NCBI GenBank assembly: GCA_963277665.1
Contig: OY728143.1
Span: 1,118,664,110-1,118,728,109, forward strand
Direction of reading: 5' to 3'
Source: Viscum album
Taxonomy: Eukaryota > Streptophyta > Magnoliopsida > Santalales > Viscaceae
DNA: 64,000 bases
In this document: piece after piece, positions 12,501-25,969 of the stretch
How positions within the stretch are numbered: the first letter of the stretch is position 1
Layout of the letters: each line of letters starts with the position of its first letter
Position numbers and translations under genes: made by a program
The notes under the pieces: model-generated
The model's database searches: none
The model's input: the letters and a program-made list of their open reading frames with translations, nothing else
Told to the model about the DNA's origin: nothing

Positions 12501-13715
12501 TATTCCATCCATGTACATATTTTCATTAAAATATCTCCATGAAAGACGTTAATATTATGATATAATTGTTTAAATTAATTACTAATAATTTTTTACAATC
12601 TATAAAAATGATTCAATTTAATATTCTTATCATTTTTAAAATGAGATATTTTTTGACTATTTCTGAAAAATGTGGCCGAATCAATTTTTAATACACTAAG
12701 CCTGAATAAAATATAGCACCATCAATATCACTGAATGAATTGATTATTAAATTAAAATATTAAATATTTATTTAAATGAAATTTTAATTCTAACATTTTA
12801 TAATTTTTTTAAAAAAAATTAATTTTCTAAGTGAAATTTGTTATTCATTTAGAATTGATTAAATTGCATTTTTATCTTATTTATATTTTTTAATTACAAA
12901 AATCCATTATTATAAACTTTATATATTTGGGATATATTGTTATGATTCATTCCTTTTTCTTAATCTGGAATGTTCATGTAAAATTTGACTAGGGAATTTA
13001 TTATAAATTCCTATTCTAATTCTTCTAATACATCCACTTATTTAATTTTATGTGATGATGATTATGTTTTATTTTTTATTCATATGACATAAGAATTGGA
13101 CTAATTATGGGATGGTGGGACATATAATTACAATTAACCTTGATGAATTAGTAGGTATCATGAGAAAAAAATGTTGTCTATTTTTGAAAGTCCTTAGTGA
13201 TTTATGTAGATGCCTGACCCTGATTCCTCGATAGAACATTTAAGATTTCTTACATTATGAATACTAAAATTATGAAATCAACTATTTATGCCCATGTGAT
13301 TATTTTAATAGTAATTAATTCCATGGATTTTATTCACCGTCATGGGATTATTTATATGGAATTGTTTGATCCTTATTTTTTTCTGTCAAATTTTCTATGC
13401 CTTTTTATTCCGTATTAGATTCCATTGTATGTGTACGCTTACTGAGCATCCAATATCACCCATATTATATGTATCAATTCCCATGGATTCATGTAAATGT
13501 ATTATTATTATTATTAATGGATATTTTATATGGAAAATGTATATCTAAAATAAAATATTTGATTTATTTTTTTCAAATGGTATATCATATTTTTTTATTT
13601 ATCTAGTTTTCTATGACTTCTAAACTATTAGAGAATTTGGGATTTAATACCTTCTATTGAGTATCAAATTAATAAAGTGACCACTGACTCTAGGTGAGTA
13701 GGATTAGGTTCTTTA
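9564..13715 (+). repeat. 3' LTR of element A1
   Basis: The start is set by the polypurine tract. The end is set by alignment of ACTCTAGGTGAGTAGGATTA at 13687-13706 with ACTCTTGGTTAGTAGAGTTG at 59034-59053 and the matching A2 left LTR end. Colinear blocks with the 5' LTR are listed there. At 4.15 kb it is about 0.65 kb longer than the A2 LTRs; the excess lies in the first 2 kb. Open frames at 13342-13606 fall inside it and resemble nothing known. It would carry the polyadenylation signals of A1, but I could not place them. Confidence 0.75.
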
Positions 13716-16700
13716 GAGGCATAAAAGACTACTTTTCTGGGTATATTACCCCATAATCTTATTAATAATATTTGGAATTTCACAATACTTCCTTGTTCTT
13801 CTTCTTCATCACATATTTACATCATAATCACCAGAATCATGATAAATAACTTTTTAAAAACAAATAAAACACAAAATAATGTGTGTCCGATTAGACAAAA
13901 TAGGGGGAATTATCAACTTCACCATGTCTATCATAGAAAACAGTGGTTTCTAAAGTGAAGTCCATGGTCCTAAAATATAATAGAAGCATTAGGAATCAAA
14001 TGGAAGGGATATTTTTGGAAATTGAAATTAAACTTATGTTCATTGTGGGTATCCACTATTAATTAATAATAGGGAACTGAAGAAAAAAAATTCGATAGGA
14101 AGAAGAGGTGAAGGATCGTGGGTTGGACAATGTGAAATGGATTTTTAAATATGGGGAATAAATAGGTGTCATTACAATTACAGTAATAAAATAATACTAG
14201 ATGTTCCAAATATGAAAATTGATAAAATTGGATTTCATTGTTTCCTTATTCAATGCAGACATGGCATATTACATATAATTTATTCCACTACACGACCATT
14301 GTGAGATTTTTACATTCATGGAACTACACCATTAAAAAGTTATTAATTTTGTGGGGGATAATTTCACACAATGATTCAATTTTCATCACAAAAATGAAAT
14401 AATATAGAATATTGCAACCAGGTTATTCATGAGCACCCGAAGATGTTTGGTAAATCATGCTACAAGCAAATTTCATTATTTTTCCCCATTACTATAAATC
14501 CAACAAGAATATATATATCTTATTAACATATAATAAAAAACACATATAACACATATTTATCCTTTTTCATTGACATTATAAAATAATCATACAAATCCAT
14601 ATAGTAAGACATTTGACACACAAAGGGCTTTTATATAGTTTCACCCTATGGTCTAATTCAAGGAGCATACATAAGACATTGATCCACTTTGCACTATATG
14701 TGTTACAGAAGGATATATAAATGCCCACTAATAATCTAGGATTACTCCATGTTATAATATCATTATACACAACGTAAGGAAAATTCTAGGATATTTTATG
14801 GACAATATTAGTCAACCTTACTCATTTATGAATTTTTTTCCCTTTCTATGGTCAGTATGTGAAACCAGTTTCACCTTAACTCTTAATTAGATATTCATTT
14901 ATACTTTGATTTGTTTCATTTTCCTTATTTCAATATGGATTATTTTAACCCCCCAATATGTGGGTAAATTTTTTTTCTACTATACTCAAATATGAACATA
15001 ATCGTTCTTACCGATCAGGATTGTTCTAAAAATGAATAATCATATTACATTATTGTTCAATAATACATAAATCCAGTTTTAATTCCTTTTTTCCCATTCT
15101 CTAGATGAGAAATGTTTTACAATGTTTTCAGACTCTCTCATTTCTTATCAAATTTCATATATTGAATTTCATTCTGCACCTTACTGAATGGATTAGTGCA
15201 GTTTTTATATATTTCCATCAACCAACCCATTTGATATTAGAGTTGGTATAGATTATACTTCCCTTAATTTCACAAATTCATTTTAGGTTCTCTACACGGG
15301 GTTAGTATGTTCATTTAGTTATATTTACATATAATTATAACATTAAATATTAATCCATTACTCCTATTTTATATTCATGTTTGAATTTTCTAGGTTTTCT
15401 AGAAACAGTCTTTCCATGACATGATATATACCACCATTACATGGTCAATTTTTTTTTCATAAAGTATGATCCACATACATCTTCACGATGATATGTTATA
15501 AGTAAAAACATAGATATATAATTTCCATACCACCATACTCATCTTTATTTATTTTAATATACTGAGTAATTTTCACTATATATTTACATATCATGTCCTA
15601 CTATGGTGTGAAATATTTCACAAAAAGAAAAATTTCATATTAGTTCCTCAAAATCGTTTTCCATATATATGCTAAATATAAAACCTATACAATGAAAAAA
15701 ATTAGCTTGGTATTCTATACGTTAAAAATAGTATTGGAGTCTAACATGTTTTATGGTGTAGTTGTACACCATATTTCAGATCTCATGATATTTGGAAAAT
15801 TTTTCTTTGTGATGGAACCTCTATATCATGGTGTAGTCTGGATATTTAGTAGAATAGACCACACTCTATAAAAAAATTATACATGAGTCTATAGATGAAC
15901 CAAAAACAGCTTCATCATCATTATGACATGGCCCATGTGTTATTGTGTGGTTATCTTATTTCATGCCATGTAACATCCTACATTGAGTAATCAACACAAA
16001 AAATACCAATCATTGAAATATTACTACCCATAGTTGTAACATGTCATATAGGTTCCATCGTAGAACTGGAAACTCCAAATTTCACCAATGCTGTCAATAT
16101 TATTAAAAATCAAATGTGTCTTATATAAATAGGGTGAATTCAATTTCTCCTTGATTTTCAAAAATAACATTCAAGATTTGATTTATAACCATTCTCCACG
16201 ATTTTCATATACTATTTCCTGAATGTTTTGGTTTTATTATAAAATAATATTTATTACCTACATATGACATATGGATACATTGGATCTAATGTATCCCAAA
16301 TTTTTAGCATGAGACTTTGTTGCACCCAACATAATGTGATATTATGGATGAAACTTACTCTGATTCATTTCCTCATAGTCTTGAATAGTTAAAATTCTTT
16401 ATGAATGGATTTATGACATTACAAAATTTCATTTGAAAGGTTAAAATCTCTCCACAACAAGTTTATTTAAACATTTCATATTGAAGAAAAATGATATAGT
16501 GGACTATGCTATACATAAAATTAATATTATTAGAATTTCCTAATTTAAATAATACATGTCACACCTATCACACAATCCTATGATACAAAATGTTAGTTTC
16601 TTGGAAGTTATATACATAAACATCTTATTTTACCACACATGTAGAAATATCATTAAAATGATGCTATTATAGATTCTTTTATTGATATCTCAGTAGATAT

Positions 16701-19495
16701 AATATTTTTTATAACCTAGGGAATGGAATTAAAGAAATGGGTGAGGTTAGACACATTATAAGTGAGAAAAAAATTGTAATTTGAATAATTACATGAATTT
16801 GAATTAAATAGGATAATAAAATATCAAAATACCTTATATCATATTCAAAAAACATATTAGATCAGTGTAATATCATAAAAAGATCAGTATGGAAGCATAA
16901 ATAATAGAAGTTTCTCAAACGACATTTCTAAAATTTTATAACATTTGATCATGTCACAAAGGTGTTGAATACATTAAAAATGACGTGTAATATTTAAAAC
17001 AAGTAATCTAATGGAAATGAAATTCGTCTTTAGAATTCATCACATCATGAAAATCAAATTTGAAATGTGGGAAAATAATAATAATAGAAACTATTTGTGA
17101 GACAACCCATTAGAACCATGCCTATGTGAGAAAAACACTTCTTTTGAACCCCAAAAAATGTGAAAAAATATCATTCTCATTAATATGTGAAAAACAAATT
17201 ATATACATGGATGAAATATGTGAACAAACTCGTCATACACATGAATTTGTGAAGAAACTCATTATGTTCATGCCTTACTATCTAATTAGATATAAGATTA
17301 AAAAAATGAATTACATGGAGAAGCAAGTCTCCACACATCATTATTCAAACATATCTGTGCCATTTAAATTCAATCATTGTCTTATATTAAAAACTCGTGG
17401 AAAAATATTGGTTTTCTAAACAATCCAAATTGTAATGATTTAGATTTCATAACGATCATTTATAAATAATTTGTGTTTCATAAATCATGGAATGAAATAA
17501 AATTACACTATAAATTAAGTTTTGTATTTTTGAGAACATGATCAACCAAAATATAAAATAATTAATGAAGTTATATGGGGAAACATGATACATGAATTCA
17601 CTATAGATAGAACATTCTTTTTTTTATGAAAAAAACTATAAAATAGATCATTGAAATCATTTGGTATTCATCTTTATATAGTCATGGTTAGAGGTCTATT
17701 TTTTAAAATATGTATTGTTTTTTATATAAGATAAAATAAATTGAATAAAATAAATTTATATAGATCAAAAAACGTTTTCCTAGGAATTAAATAGATAAAA
17801 TATTCAAAAAATGGAAATATTAGTGAACACAGGTAAAAAAATTAGAAGTAAACATATAACACAAATAAAGAAAATTGAGATTGAAAGTCCATTACCTTTA
17901 TCCTTTTTTTAATTTCTTAACCTCCTATGTCATAAATATAAACATCCTAATTAGATAATTAAAAACCTTATTCATATAGATTTATATTTATATTTCTTCA
18001 TTAATAAAAATTCTAATTATGTATTACATTATTGTAATATATTTTTAATATATGGTGTTAATAATATTGATAGTTTTGAACTAGGTTTGTAAATGCGGTA
18101 TCGATCTAAATTTTCCTCTCAAATATTATCATTTTAGAACCATTAAATTTAATATAATATATGTTTTATAACATCTTATAATATAACTATTCCATTGCAT
18201 GGGGGTTTTAGTCAAATTATTTTATTTCAAAAATAGCGATGAAAATGTTTATGGTTATTTACTGATATCAATGGATTAATTTATAATGATTGATAAACAA
18301 TGTTTTTTAGTAAAAACAATGTTAATGATATATAGCACTAATATATATCACAAATACCCATATAATATAAACTAAAAGCACAATTTCTGGATGTTTAGGA
18401 AAATAAAACAAGAATATTGATAGAGGTGGTAGTCCCACAAAGTCACAATCCACATTTTCAATTTTATTAATGGAAAAGAGAAGAGTGGTTAATGTTTATA
18501 TCATAATTAAAATTAAATAACTACATAATAATGGTACTGATTTTACAATTTCCATTTGGTGATATAAAATTTGAGTAAGAAGAAAATAACATAAAGAAAT
18601 AGAAAAGTGAAATATAGGTTAGGAACTTATTCCAATATCTTTAGATTTTTTTTCTTTTGTGAAGTGAATTTAAACAATGGGGGATGATTTTTTGAGAATA
18701 CTTGATGCAATTTAAGGTGTATAAAAGTGTGGAGGAGTGTTTTTTGAATATATTTAGTGAAAAATAAGGGGTTATGGTGTGAGGGTAAGTGAGGATATGT
18801 GTGACCCATTTACAAGGGAAAAGGGATTACAATTTTTTAAATACCCAAACCATATAAATAATGGGAAGTTACTCTCAAGGAAAGTTGCTACAAAATTGAG
18901 AAATTAAAGTGATGAGAAATGATAATGTCATTTCAAACATCAACCAATCATCTAAAAATATTTCTATAGGATCTATGGATCTTAACCACTTTATTTACTT
19001 GTTTTTACTATTTTTGTTTTCATGAAAATAAATATTATTTTTTCAATTATTTTTTCAAATAAAAATAGTAAATTTGATAAATTGAATTTTTAATTGAAAA
19101 CATAACATATTGTGAAATTTTTTTATAGGAACATAAATTTTGATAAATAAATAAAAATTAAAATAAAACACTAATTAATATATTGCTTCATTATTAATAT
19201 ATAAATTAATTATAATTAGAATGAATTAAATTTTTGATGTATATTTTATTATTACCTTAGTTATACAATATGACATGATTTTTAAGGTGATTTTTATTTT
19301 TATTTCTTCTTATTTACATAAAATTTTATTTATATATATTTCTTAATTACTTTACAATTTATTATACATGGAAATTATAAAACTACAATATATATGTATA
19401 TATTTGTATTGGTTAAATTTTGTCATGATGATCAAGATATCAAACATATTATTTATTTACAAAGAAATAAATATGGTCATTACACCTAACATAAT
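13716..19495. other. Unassigned AT-rich stretch
   Basis: This is 5.8 kb between A1 and the nested B complex. I could match none of it to the LTR families found elsewhere in the window, and no convincing gene is present. The longest frame (17126-17419, 97 residues) has no recognisable motif. The only hint of a protein is the minus-strand trace at 14576-14770, listed separately. It is probably older, more decayed retroelement sequence. Confidence 0.5.
14576..14770 (-). pseudogene. Possible Copia RNase H trace
   Basis: The minus-strand frame contains YNDIITWSNPRLLVGIYISF followed by CN. That is loosely like the Ty1/Copia RNase H start, which has an acidic YxDADWxG, then a short spacer and SxSGYxxFxGN. 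Spacing is one or two residues off and the second aspartate is absent. No neighbouring reverse transcriptase could be confirmed on the minus strand between 14800 and 16300, so this is a weak candidate. Confidence 0.2.
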
Positions 19496-19812
19496 TTTCA
19501 TGAACCATATCCATTAGGAACCCATCCAGAGCTAGCAGTGAAGATGAGGGTCACCCCTGAAGTGCACATTCAATGGTTTCTAATTTGTAAACTAGAATTG
19601 AGGGTATAAAATATAAATATAGGACGCATTACACTCAATAATACCTGGAATAATGGGTAAAGAATTTAATAAACACTATCATATAAATATAAAATAATAA
19701 TAATAATACCATAATTTATTTCATGATAAACAAATAAAACTCATCAAAATGAAAATAATGACATGTAAATACTATAGAAGAAACTCCAAAGTATATATAT
19801 ACACTAAAGTAT
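19496..19812 (-). repeat. B left LTR, first fragment
   Basis: This aligns with 59115-59430. The paired landmarks are TTTCATGAACC with TGTCATGACCC, GATGAGGGTCACCCCTGAAG with GATGAGGGTTTCCCCTAAAG, and ACACTCAATAATACC with GAACTCAACAATACA. Similarity stops at 19812, where C begins, and resumes at 31010. On the minus strand this fragment is the 3' end of the LTR, with a GGGTCATGACA-type terminus typical of Gypsy LTRs. Confidence 0.75.
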
Positions 19813-20490
19813 TTTTCACAACTCGACCCTAACCAGGGCTCGAGAAGCTACTACCCCATGGCCGTGTTCATTGGCAAGTGGTGGATATAGGTATAGAATG
19901 GTATATCCTATATGGTGTTCCATTTTCTAATGTATGTATATTAACACACCTGATCATCTAAATTGTCAATTTTAGAGGAATCATAAATTTTTTTAATAGC
20001 TAGAATATAAATGAAGTATAAAAAAATATATGTTGTATAAGAGTATTCTAGTGAAAATTGAAATGTAAAAGGGAAAATAAACACCCAATAAGAAAGTTGT
20101 ACCAATAGGAATCAACATGAATGTAAAAGTGTTGAGAGATCCCATCTCTATATTTCAATGCTCTGACTGCTTTATGTGGTCCAATTCACCATGTATCCCT
20201 AAGATCCTTTATAGTTACCGTTGACAAGTTCTTCATATGCATAACAAACAACACATGTGAGTAAATCCCATGTAGGGGTGAGTATATACAAACATAGTAG
20301 GATGCCCCAAAACATTAAGGGGATTAGTAAGACACACAATTGGAATAGATACATTAAACTATAAATAGCTCAATCCAAAGATAGTTTGAAACCTTGTCCA
20401 ACCATATAGAGCCCAACATATAATGTTGGTGGACTACACATCATAACTATTGCACCCATATCTAGGAAGTATCATAATCCATCATCAGGG

Positions 20491-20511
20491 ATATATATAT
20501 ATATATATTTA
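20491..20511. repeat. Short AT microsatellite
   Basis: A run of TA dinucleotides lies inside the left LTR of C. A similar but not identical TATATATA run near 28521 and 28560 lies at the comparable place in the right LTR. Confidence 0.7.
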
Positions 20512-20723
20512 GTAAAATAATCCAAAATGAAAGAGAAAGGGGATATCCCTCTAACAAACTATCCCTAGAAAAAGAGTGACATGAGTTGTAGATGTCAATC
20601 GTCGATGCCCAACATCTCTCACACTTTCCTAGAATAATACGTCCAATACAAGCCCCACCTCACTAGTATGCCGAAGAGTTGAGGGGAAGAAATAAATCAG
20701 TATAGGATGAATTACCAAATACA

Positions 20724-21190
20724 AAAAGAGGGTTCTAATAAGTAGATAGAAAGATGATGCATTCCCTATCTCTGTAAGTGGGTTCAAAATATAATGGTTG
20801 ATGACCCATGCCATGTCTCTGTAAGAGGGTTCCACTCTAATGTTGATAGAGGACCCATGCAATTCCCAACTAGATGGTTCCACTCTTGTAGTTGAGAAAC
20901 CATGAACATCATAGATTGATGGAGGCACATTAGTAGATGAATACCCATTCCCTTCTCAATAAGATGGTTCTACATAGATAGTAGATAGAGGACACATGCA
21001 CTTCCCAGTAGGAGGTCACCAGTCCTAGAGTCAGCCAAGGACCCATTCCCTACCAAGAAAGAGGGTGCCACTGGAAGAGTATATAGATAACCCATTCCCA
21101 AATAACACGAGGGTGTGACTCTATAGATAGGTGGATGAACAAATATTTATTCTAGTAGGAGAGAGCCACTATAGATTACCCTAGTGATGC
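20724..21190. repeat. 48-bp tandem array in the C left LTR
   Basis: About nine or ten decayed units repeat with a spacing of 41-56 bases, mostly 47-49. The anchor AGAGGGTTCCACT recurs at about 20731, 20778, 20824, 20873, 20964, 21061 and 21110 in variant forms. It is followed in each unit by GATAGAGGACCCATGC and then ATTCCC. The array is also present in the other LTR (28800-29215), so it predates insertion of C. Confidence 0.75.
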
Positions 21191-22952
21191 TTCCAGATCT
21201 ATACCATTATTTTACATCGCCTAAATGAGTTTCATACCTTTTAGATCTCATGTCATATAAAAAAATACACTATGTAGGAAGAAATCACATTCTACAAGGA
21301 ATAAAACTTATGATAGGCTACCCGGGGTCCAAAATATAAGTCCAAACGAAGTAGATAAGAGGTATTTCAAATTTCCTCAAATAGAACCAAGGGGTACCCA
21401 TATTGTGAAGTAAATCACATCGAATGTGGTTTCACTCCATTTCTTTTACATATACATGGAGGTACATGGATCATCAACAGTGTAGAACTACACAATGTGT
21501 AGGGAGTCAACATGGTTTATCCTATCCACTGATGGTCCCTTCCCATAAATGTTTTTTGTGCCCATGTACTTTGGTACATGGAGTGTGCATGGATATATCC
21601 TCCTGCAATTGGTATTACCCATTTGTTCTACCACATGACATCTCCACCCGGAGAGGGTTACATGTACTGTATGTTTTCTAAATTCATGGTAATCCCTTTA
21701 TTTTTTATATAAAACTGTTCTCTATATCATAGGGGTTAAACACTATGTGTTCTTCCAAACTACATGGCATGTACTCTGGATTTTAAGGGAACTCTAGATC
21801 TAGTCCTTATGATTATGATCTGGAATCCATTCAATCGTATATGTCCTTATCTCCACCCAAAATTAAACGATCTTTCAAAAACTCACCATTTTCGTCCATA
21901 TAGTGGACAAGAAACCAATACCTTTGAATAGTCACTTCCCACACTCACCATGCACGTTTCCCATGACAATCCTCATTCTATTTGGATTCTGACCACCACT
22001 TTTATCACCCAAAAATCATAGTCAACCTAGATCTATTTCAGTTTACACATTTCATTTCTCATTTTTGATTCCTCTATGAATTGGATTACCTGATTAGGCA
22101 TTGTAATACATAATAATGTTGAGCCATGGCCCTGTATCCTAGTGGAAAAGAAGTAGACGAACAAGAGATAGAAATTTACCAAAAAATTTTAACAATTTCT
22201 TTCCATGTTTTCTTGGACAATGATCACAGTTGGATATATTCAGGGTGAGAAAACTAAATAATCAAATTAAAGTGGTCTACATCACATGATAAGGATCAAT
22301 TGGAAAAAATTAAAGTAGAATAATTGATCATGAATGATCAACGTAATCAACAAGGGCGTAAACCAATATTTTAATATTTTTAAATAGAAATTGGATATGT
22401 TGTAATCGAATAACATTCTTTCCAAATATAGAAAAGAGTTGTTTCTGTTGTCGTGATTCTATTTTCATTGATTTAGAGTCTCATGTTCAGTTGATTCCAT
22501 TATAAAATCGAACGATATGAGGTACACTCCCAATTATCCAAGGTTTTATTCATAAATCCTTGTAATATTTATATAGCGGTAGATTTAGAGGAATTAGATT
22601 AGGTTTATTTAATTAAAATAATTAAATTTAATTATTTGTTTTAACTAAATTCACTAAAAAATGGTCACTATATCTAAATGCCCAGTGCTAACTAGTTTTA
22701 TATTGTGGCTTGGGAGAACAAAATATTCTCGACTGAAATGGGTTCTATGGTTTCATATCTATGATTCCTTTTAAAAATTATCACACTTTCCTTAATAAAA
22801 TATTCACGTGTAAGATAAAATATATTAAATATGTTTATAAAATTAATTCTGAGCACACTAGTCCTCAGAATTAAATACCATCTTAGTTCCTGGCTCCAAA
22901 AATATGTGTAGAAATATTTCATAGTCATACAATTAAAAAATAGGTCTTTACA

Positions 22953-22990
22953 TCATTCCATTCTTCAAGGAATTTATCCCTGAAAAGATT
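22953..22990 (-). other. C polypurine tract region
   Basis: On the minus strand, CTTGAAGAATGGAATGA runs straight into the LTR start TGTAAAGACC. The preceding reading FRDKFLEEWNDV has the place and form of the family's FRGRNSFKGG, which overlaps the polypurine tract. Confidence 0.65.
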
Positions 22991-23125
22991 ACATACAAAA
23001 AAATATCAGGATACTACGCAACCATATGGCTCTCCCTCTCTAAGTAACTCTCCACCATATTCTTATGCTACCATAACACATGACCAAAGGGGATGATCCA
23101 ACCACATATGGTCCTCTTCTATCAA
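22991..23125 (-). pseudogene. pol: C chromodomain remnant
   Basis: One minus-strand frame across about 23000-23090 reads HVLW*HKNMVESYLERES followed by HMVA*YPDIF. This follows the C-terminal chromodomain pattern of Tekay/Del-type plant chromoviruses (VKVLWxNHxVEEATWExExxMxxxYPxLF). Such domains target integration to particular chromatin. Two stops interrupt it. It sits at the very end of pol, just before the polypurine tract. Confidence 0.75.
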
Positions 23126-24190
23126 TCCTCAATAACCACAGGGTTCTCGGTAAAATTATTTATGTCCTAAATGTCTATCTCACCCTGGTTAATAATGTGT
23201 GTGAGGTCATGCTCATATATCCTCAGTTGCAACATGTGGAAGACGATGCGAACCCACTCTAATAATGGAGGTAAGGTTACACATTAACCAAATTCTATAA
23301 TCCTCTAAATAATCTCGAATGGACCAATTAAAATCAGTTATAGATTGCCTCCCTAGCTGATCCTTTAAAATCCACATCATGGGGAGACTTGTAAAAAATT
23401 TGGTTTAACTTCTTGAACACCAAAGACATATGATGTTGAACTTAATAAGATTTCATCCTACTCTGGGATGTGCTCATCTATTCAGGGATGACCTAGACCT
23501 TCACTTTCATTACCATAACCTGCTACGGACCCCAAGAGATGCCCCACCGATCAATATCTAACATAATGGTTAACTACTGGTTCTCCCATACATGGCCTCA
23601 AAAGGTTTCATTCCCATAATAGAGGGGTTGTTGTTATTGTATTCAAAATCCATTAATTTCATGTAATCCTACTAACTCCAGATGAGGTCTAACATTCATG
23701 ACCACATTATATCCTCCAACACCTAGATAATGCGCTCGATCTACCGATATTTCATGGGGTTAATTGATATAAAAATATTAATTAGGGTCCTGAATTACTT
23801 AAGTGGGCCTCTCCAAAATCAATACATGACCTATGCATCACAATAGAAGAAAATAGTTAAGGGAATTTCATGAAGGAAAACAATATCCAATAAGTACAAC
23901 TACCCAAAACTCACCAATGAAATATGCACACTGATAGAAATGATGTGGCTAAACTTCATGAGTTGGAAAAATATTACCTTGATGGACTCATGGAACTTCA
24001 CTATGCAGATAATCCCTATCGAAAAGTCCCTGAATATTTCATCATACATCCACTCCAATGTCTTAAGGGGCTAAAAACAACATGTTGGAAACTAGTGCTC
24101 AGAACTCACCTACTAAGATGTGAGGCCCTGAGAGATAATCTCAACCACACTCTATCTCATGAAATACCACCAAAACATTCAGTAATGGTC
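23126..24190 (-). pseudogene. pol: C integrase remnant
   Basis: On the minus strand, FWWYFMR followed by VVEIISQGLTS (near 24150-24110) is the zinc-binding domain end with both cysteines of Cys-x2-Cys changed (GLTS). TLEWMYDEIFRDFSIGI near 24060-24000 is the EWKWExIxMDFxxGL entry to the core, with its first catalytic Asp apparently still there in an altered context. IERII.VLEDIMW and then DFEYNNNNPSIMGMKPFEAMYGRT, at about 23765-23590, match the later core (LVEFAYNNS..SIGMAPFEALYGR). The longest open frame of the region, plus-strand 23924-24337, is only its antisense shadow. Confidence 0.82.
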
Positions 24191-24559
24191 TATGTAAATC
24201 AACCACACATCAGTATATATAACAAGAGGATAAGTGTGGAACTATCACATCACCTCCTCCTATATCATGACTATGGCCACCATTCAACCCTAGAAAAGGA
24301 TGACATGATTACCTCCATCAAAAAATTCATTTGGTGACCCCCATATAGATATCTAGAAACATAAGACCTGAGAGTTAGTGTATCCCAATTGGGTCTCTCT
24401 CATACATTAAAGGATCAAAGGTTTCAACATCATCTACTGAAGAAAAGTTAAACCGTCTTACTCTATTGGGGCCAACTTTAAGGAATCCAACTTCTTAGAA
24501 GCCTCGAACACCAAGTGATCATGGGACATACTGCTAAGGGAATATTCTTCCATGTTTTA

Positions 24560-24885
24560 CTTCCATAGAGTATAGGCTATCTCAATGTCATAGTACTAAA
24601 TAAAATCCAAAAAATTCTACTATATCAGTATTAAATCTCTCTACGTGAAGATATACATGATACTAAAATTTTATGAATATGAAACGAAGAACTCTACCAG
24701 ATGATAGTGCCTCCACATCCTCATTGAGAAAACTACCACTTCCTGCTCTATGTTATGAGTTCCACCGTTCTCCTCATGGGATATCAACTAGCTCGACCCA
24801 TATATGATAACTGATTATCACTACCTCAACACACAACCACACCCAGCTCCTGATAAATCTCAATATACTACGTACTTGATGCCCT
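24560..24885 (-). pseudogene. pol: C RNase H remnant
   Basis: This is read on the minus strand. It has SGAGCGCVL (family SGxGLGCVL), then LISHEENGGTHNIEQEVVVF, then SMRMWRHY. These correspond to LxxHExNYPTHDLELAAVVF and ALKxWRHY. FTxRDL follows, for the KYIFTQxDLN block. This is one of the best-preserved domains of element C: only a few substitutions, with Glu-for-Glu in the HDLEL acidic position region but Asp changed. It follows reverse transcriptase and precedes integrase. Confidence 0.85.
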
Positions 24886-24889
24886 CCTC

Positions 24890-25960
24890 TGGTAGTCCCA
24901 AAATAGGATCACCCATCACCCATAGCCTCAAATCATGAAAATTATCTATAACAGTACTTAGTTTAGGTAAAAGGCTGTCCATTCAATGTCAGCGTAGTAA
25001 TATGAGCTACATTCCTAAAAACGTATACCCAAAACCTTCAGTTTTACCTCATCATGCCAAAAACATCCATAACTATGACATTATATTTGGTGTCCCCTAT
25101 GAAATAACTTCATCTATCATCGATGAGTCCCTAAAAAATCCATGAACATAAATGAAACCCCCAAGAATGTTAACCTCATGAATCTATAAAAGGAACATTG
25201 AGATCATACCATAAATCTGGTGCTGCTAATGATAATATTGGCCCATACTCATGTTCTCCACATGATCCTCATTTGACGCAGAGCGGATGAGTATGTTGAC
25301 AAAGAAGATAATAAAAAATAGGTCTAAGTACGACTAGGGAACTGGCCTCATTAGATCCATAAACATGATAAGGGAATTCATCACACCAAATGGTATCCCT
25401 AGGAACTTATATTGTCTATTTCAACAATAAAATACCAACTTTTTAATTGCATCCTCGTAGAACTGTTGGTATCCAGGTGTGAGATAGATTTTTGGGAACT
25501 ATCCTACAACTAAAAACTTGTCAAATATGTTGTGAATCCTCAGAAAGGGGTATTTGTTTATCATATTGTGGATTAAGAAACAATTAACCATGTAGTAAAA
25601 CATGATCTAATCTACCTCATGAATTACACTAGTGCTTCCCAGGGTGCACACTAGGATAGATGAAACCCTAATCTTGAATGTCCTTTAACTACATCTGTAG
25701 CTCAAGGATCTTGGTAGGGGCCATCCTATCTACTGAAGAACATATCATCTTTGTCCCTAAATGAAATTAAATACAAAAACACATCTCCCACTATAAAGTT
25801 GGTCCCAAAACATCCTCGGGTAAGTCCTTTATATACCCCCATGGTTAATGTAATCCATATTTTTGATAATCATGAATCAATATGAGTTACTCTCACTAAC
25901 TGATGGGTGATGGATAATATCCTCCTTCTCGTATAACATACTCAACCATCCATGAGATCT
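24890..25960 (-). pseudogene. pol: C reverse transcriptase remnant
   Basis: The clearest landmark is SYLDLFFIIFFVNILIRSAS at about 25330-25270 on the minus strand, matching YLDxFVVVFIDDILIYSxS. The two catalytic aspartates have become Asn and Ile. EDHVEN follows, for the EEHxxHL helix. The upstream palm and fingers (25340-25960) are present by position and minus-strand composition but broken into several frames. The domain sits between protease and RNase H as expected. Confidence 0.78.
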
Positions 25961-25969
25961 ATCTTGAAC

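Larger units (their letters stand above)
19813..22952 (-). repeat. C left LTR (3' LTR in element orientation)
   Basis: This is colinear with 27824-31009. Paired blocks include CTCGACCCTAACCAGGGCTCG (19822) with CTCAACCCTAATTCGGGCTCG (27834), AATTCACCATGTATCC (20184) with the same string (28200), AAATCCCATGT (20264) with AAATCCCATGT (28281), and the 48-bp tandem array. The inner end is fixed by the minus-strand TGTAAAGACC directly after a purine-rich GAAGAATGGAATGA stretch, the expected polypurine tract position. Confidence 0.85.

Noticed and set aside
17126..17419. 97-residue lysine-rich plus-strand frame in the unassigned stretch
   Set aside because: No recognisable domain, no supporting neighbour, and no repeat of the frame elsewhere; such lengths occur by chance in 64 kb.
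20724..21190. CRISPR-like appearance of the 48-bp periodic repeat
   Set aside because: Repeats are contiguous, without unique spacers. They are decayed, lie inside a plant LTR and have no cas genes nearby.
23924..24337. The longest open frame in the window (137 residues, plus strand)
   Set aside because: It lies antisense to the integrase remnant of element C, which reads clearly on the minus strand. The plus-strand product matches no family.
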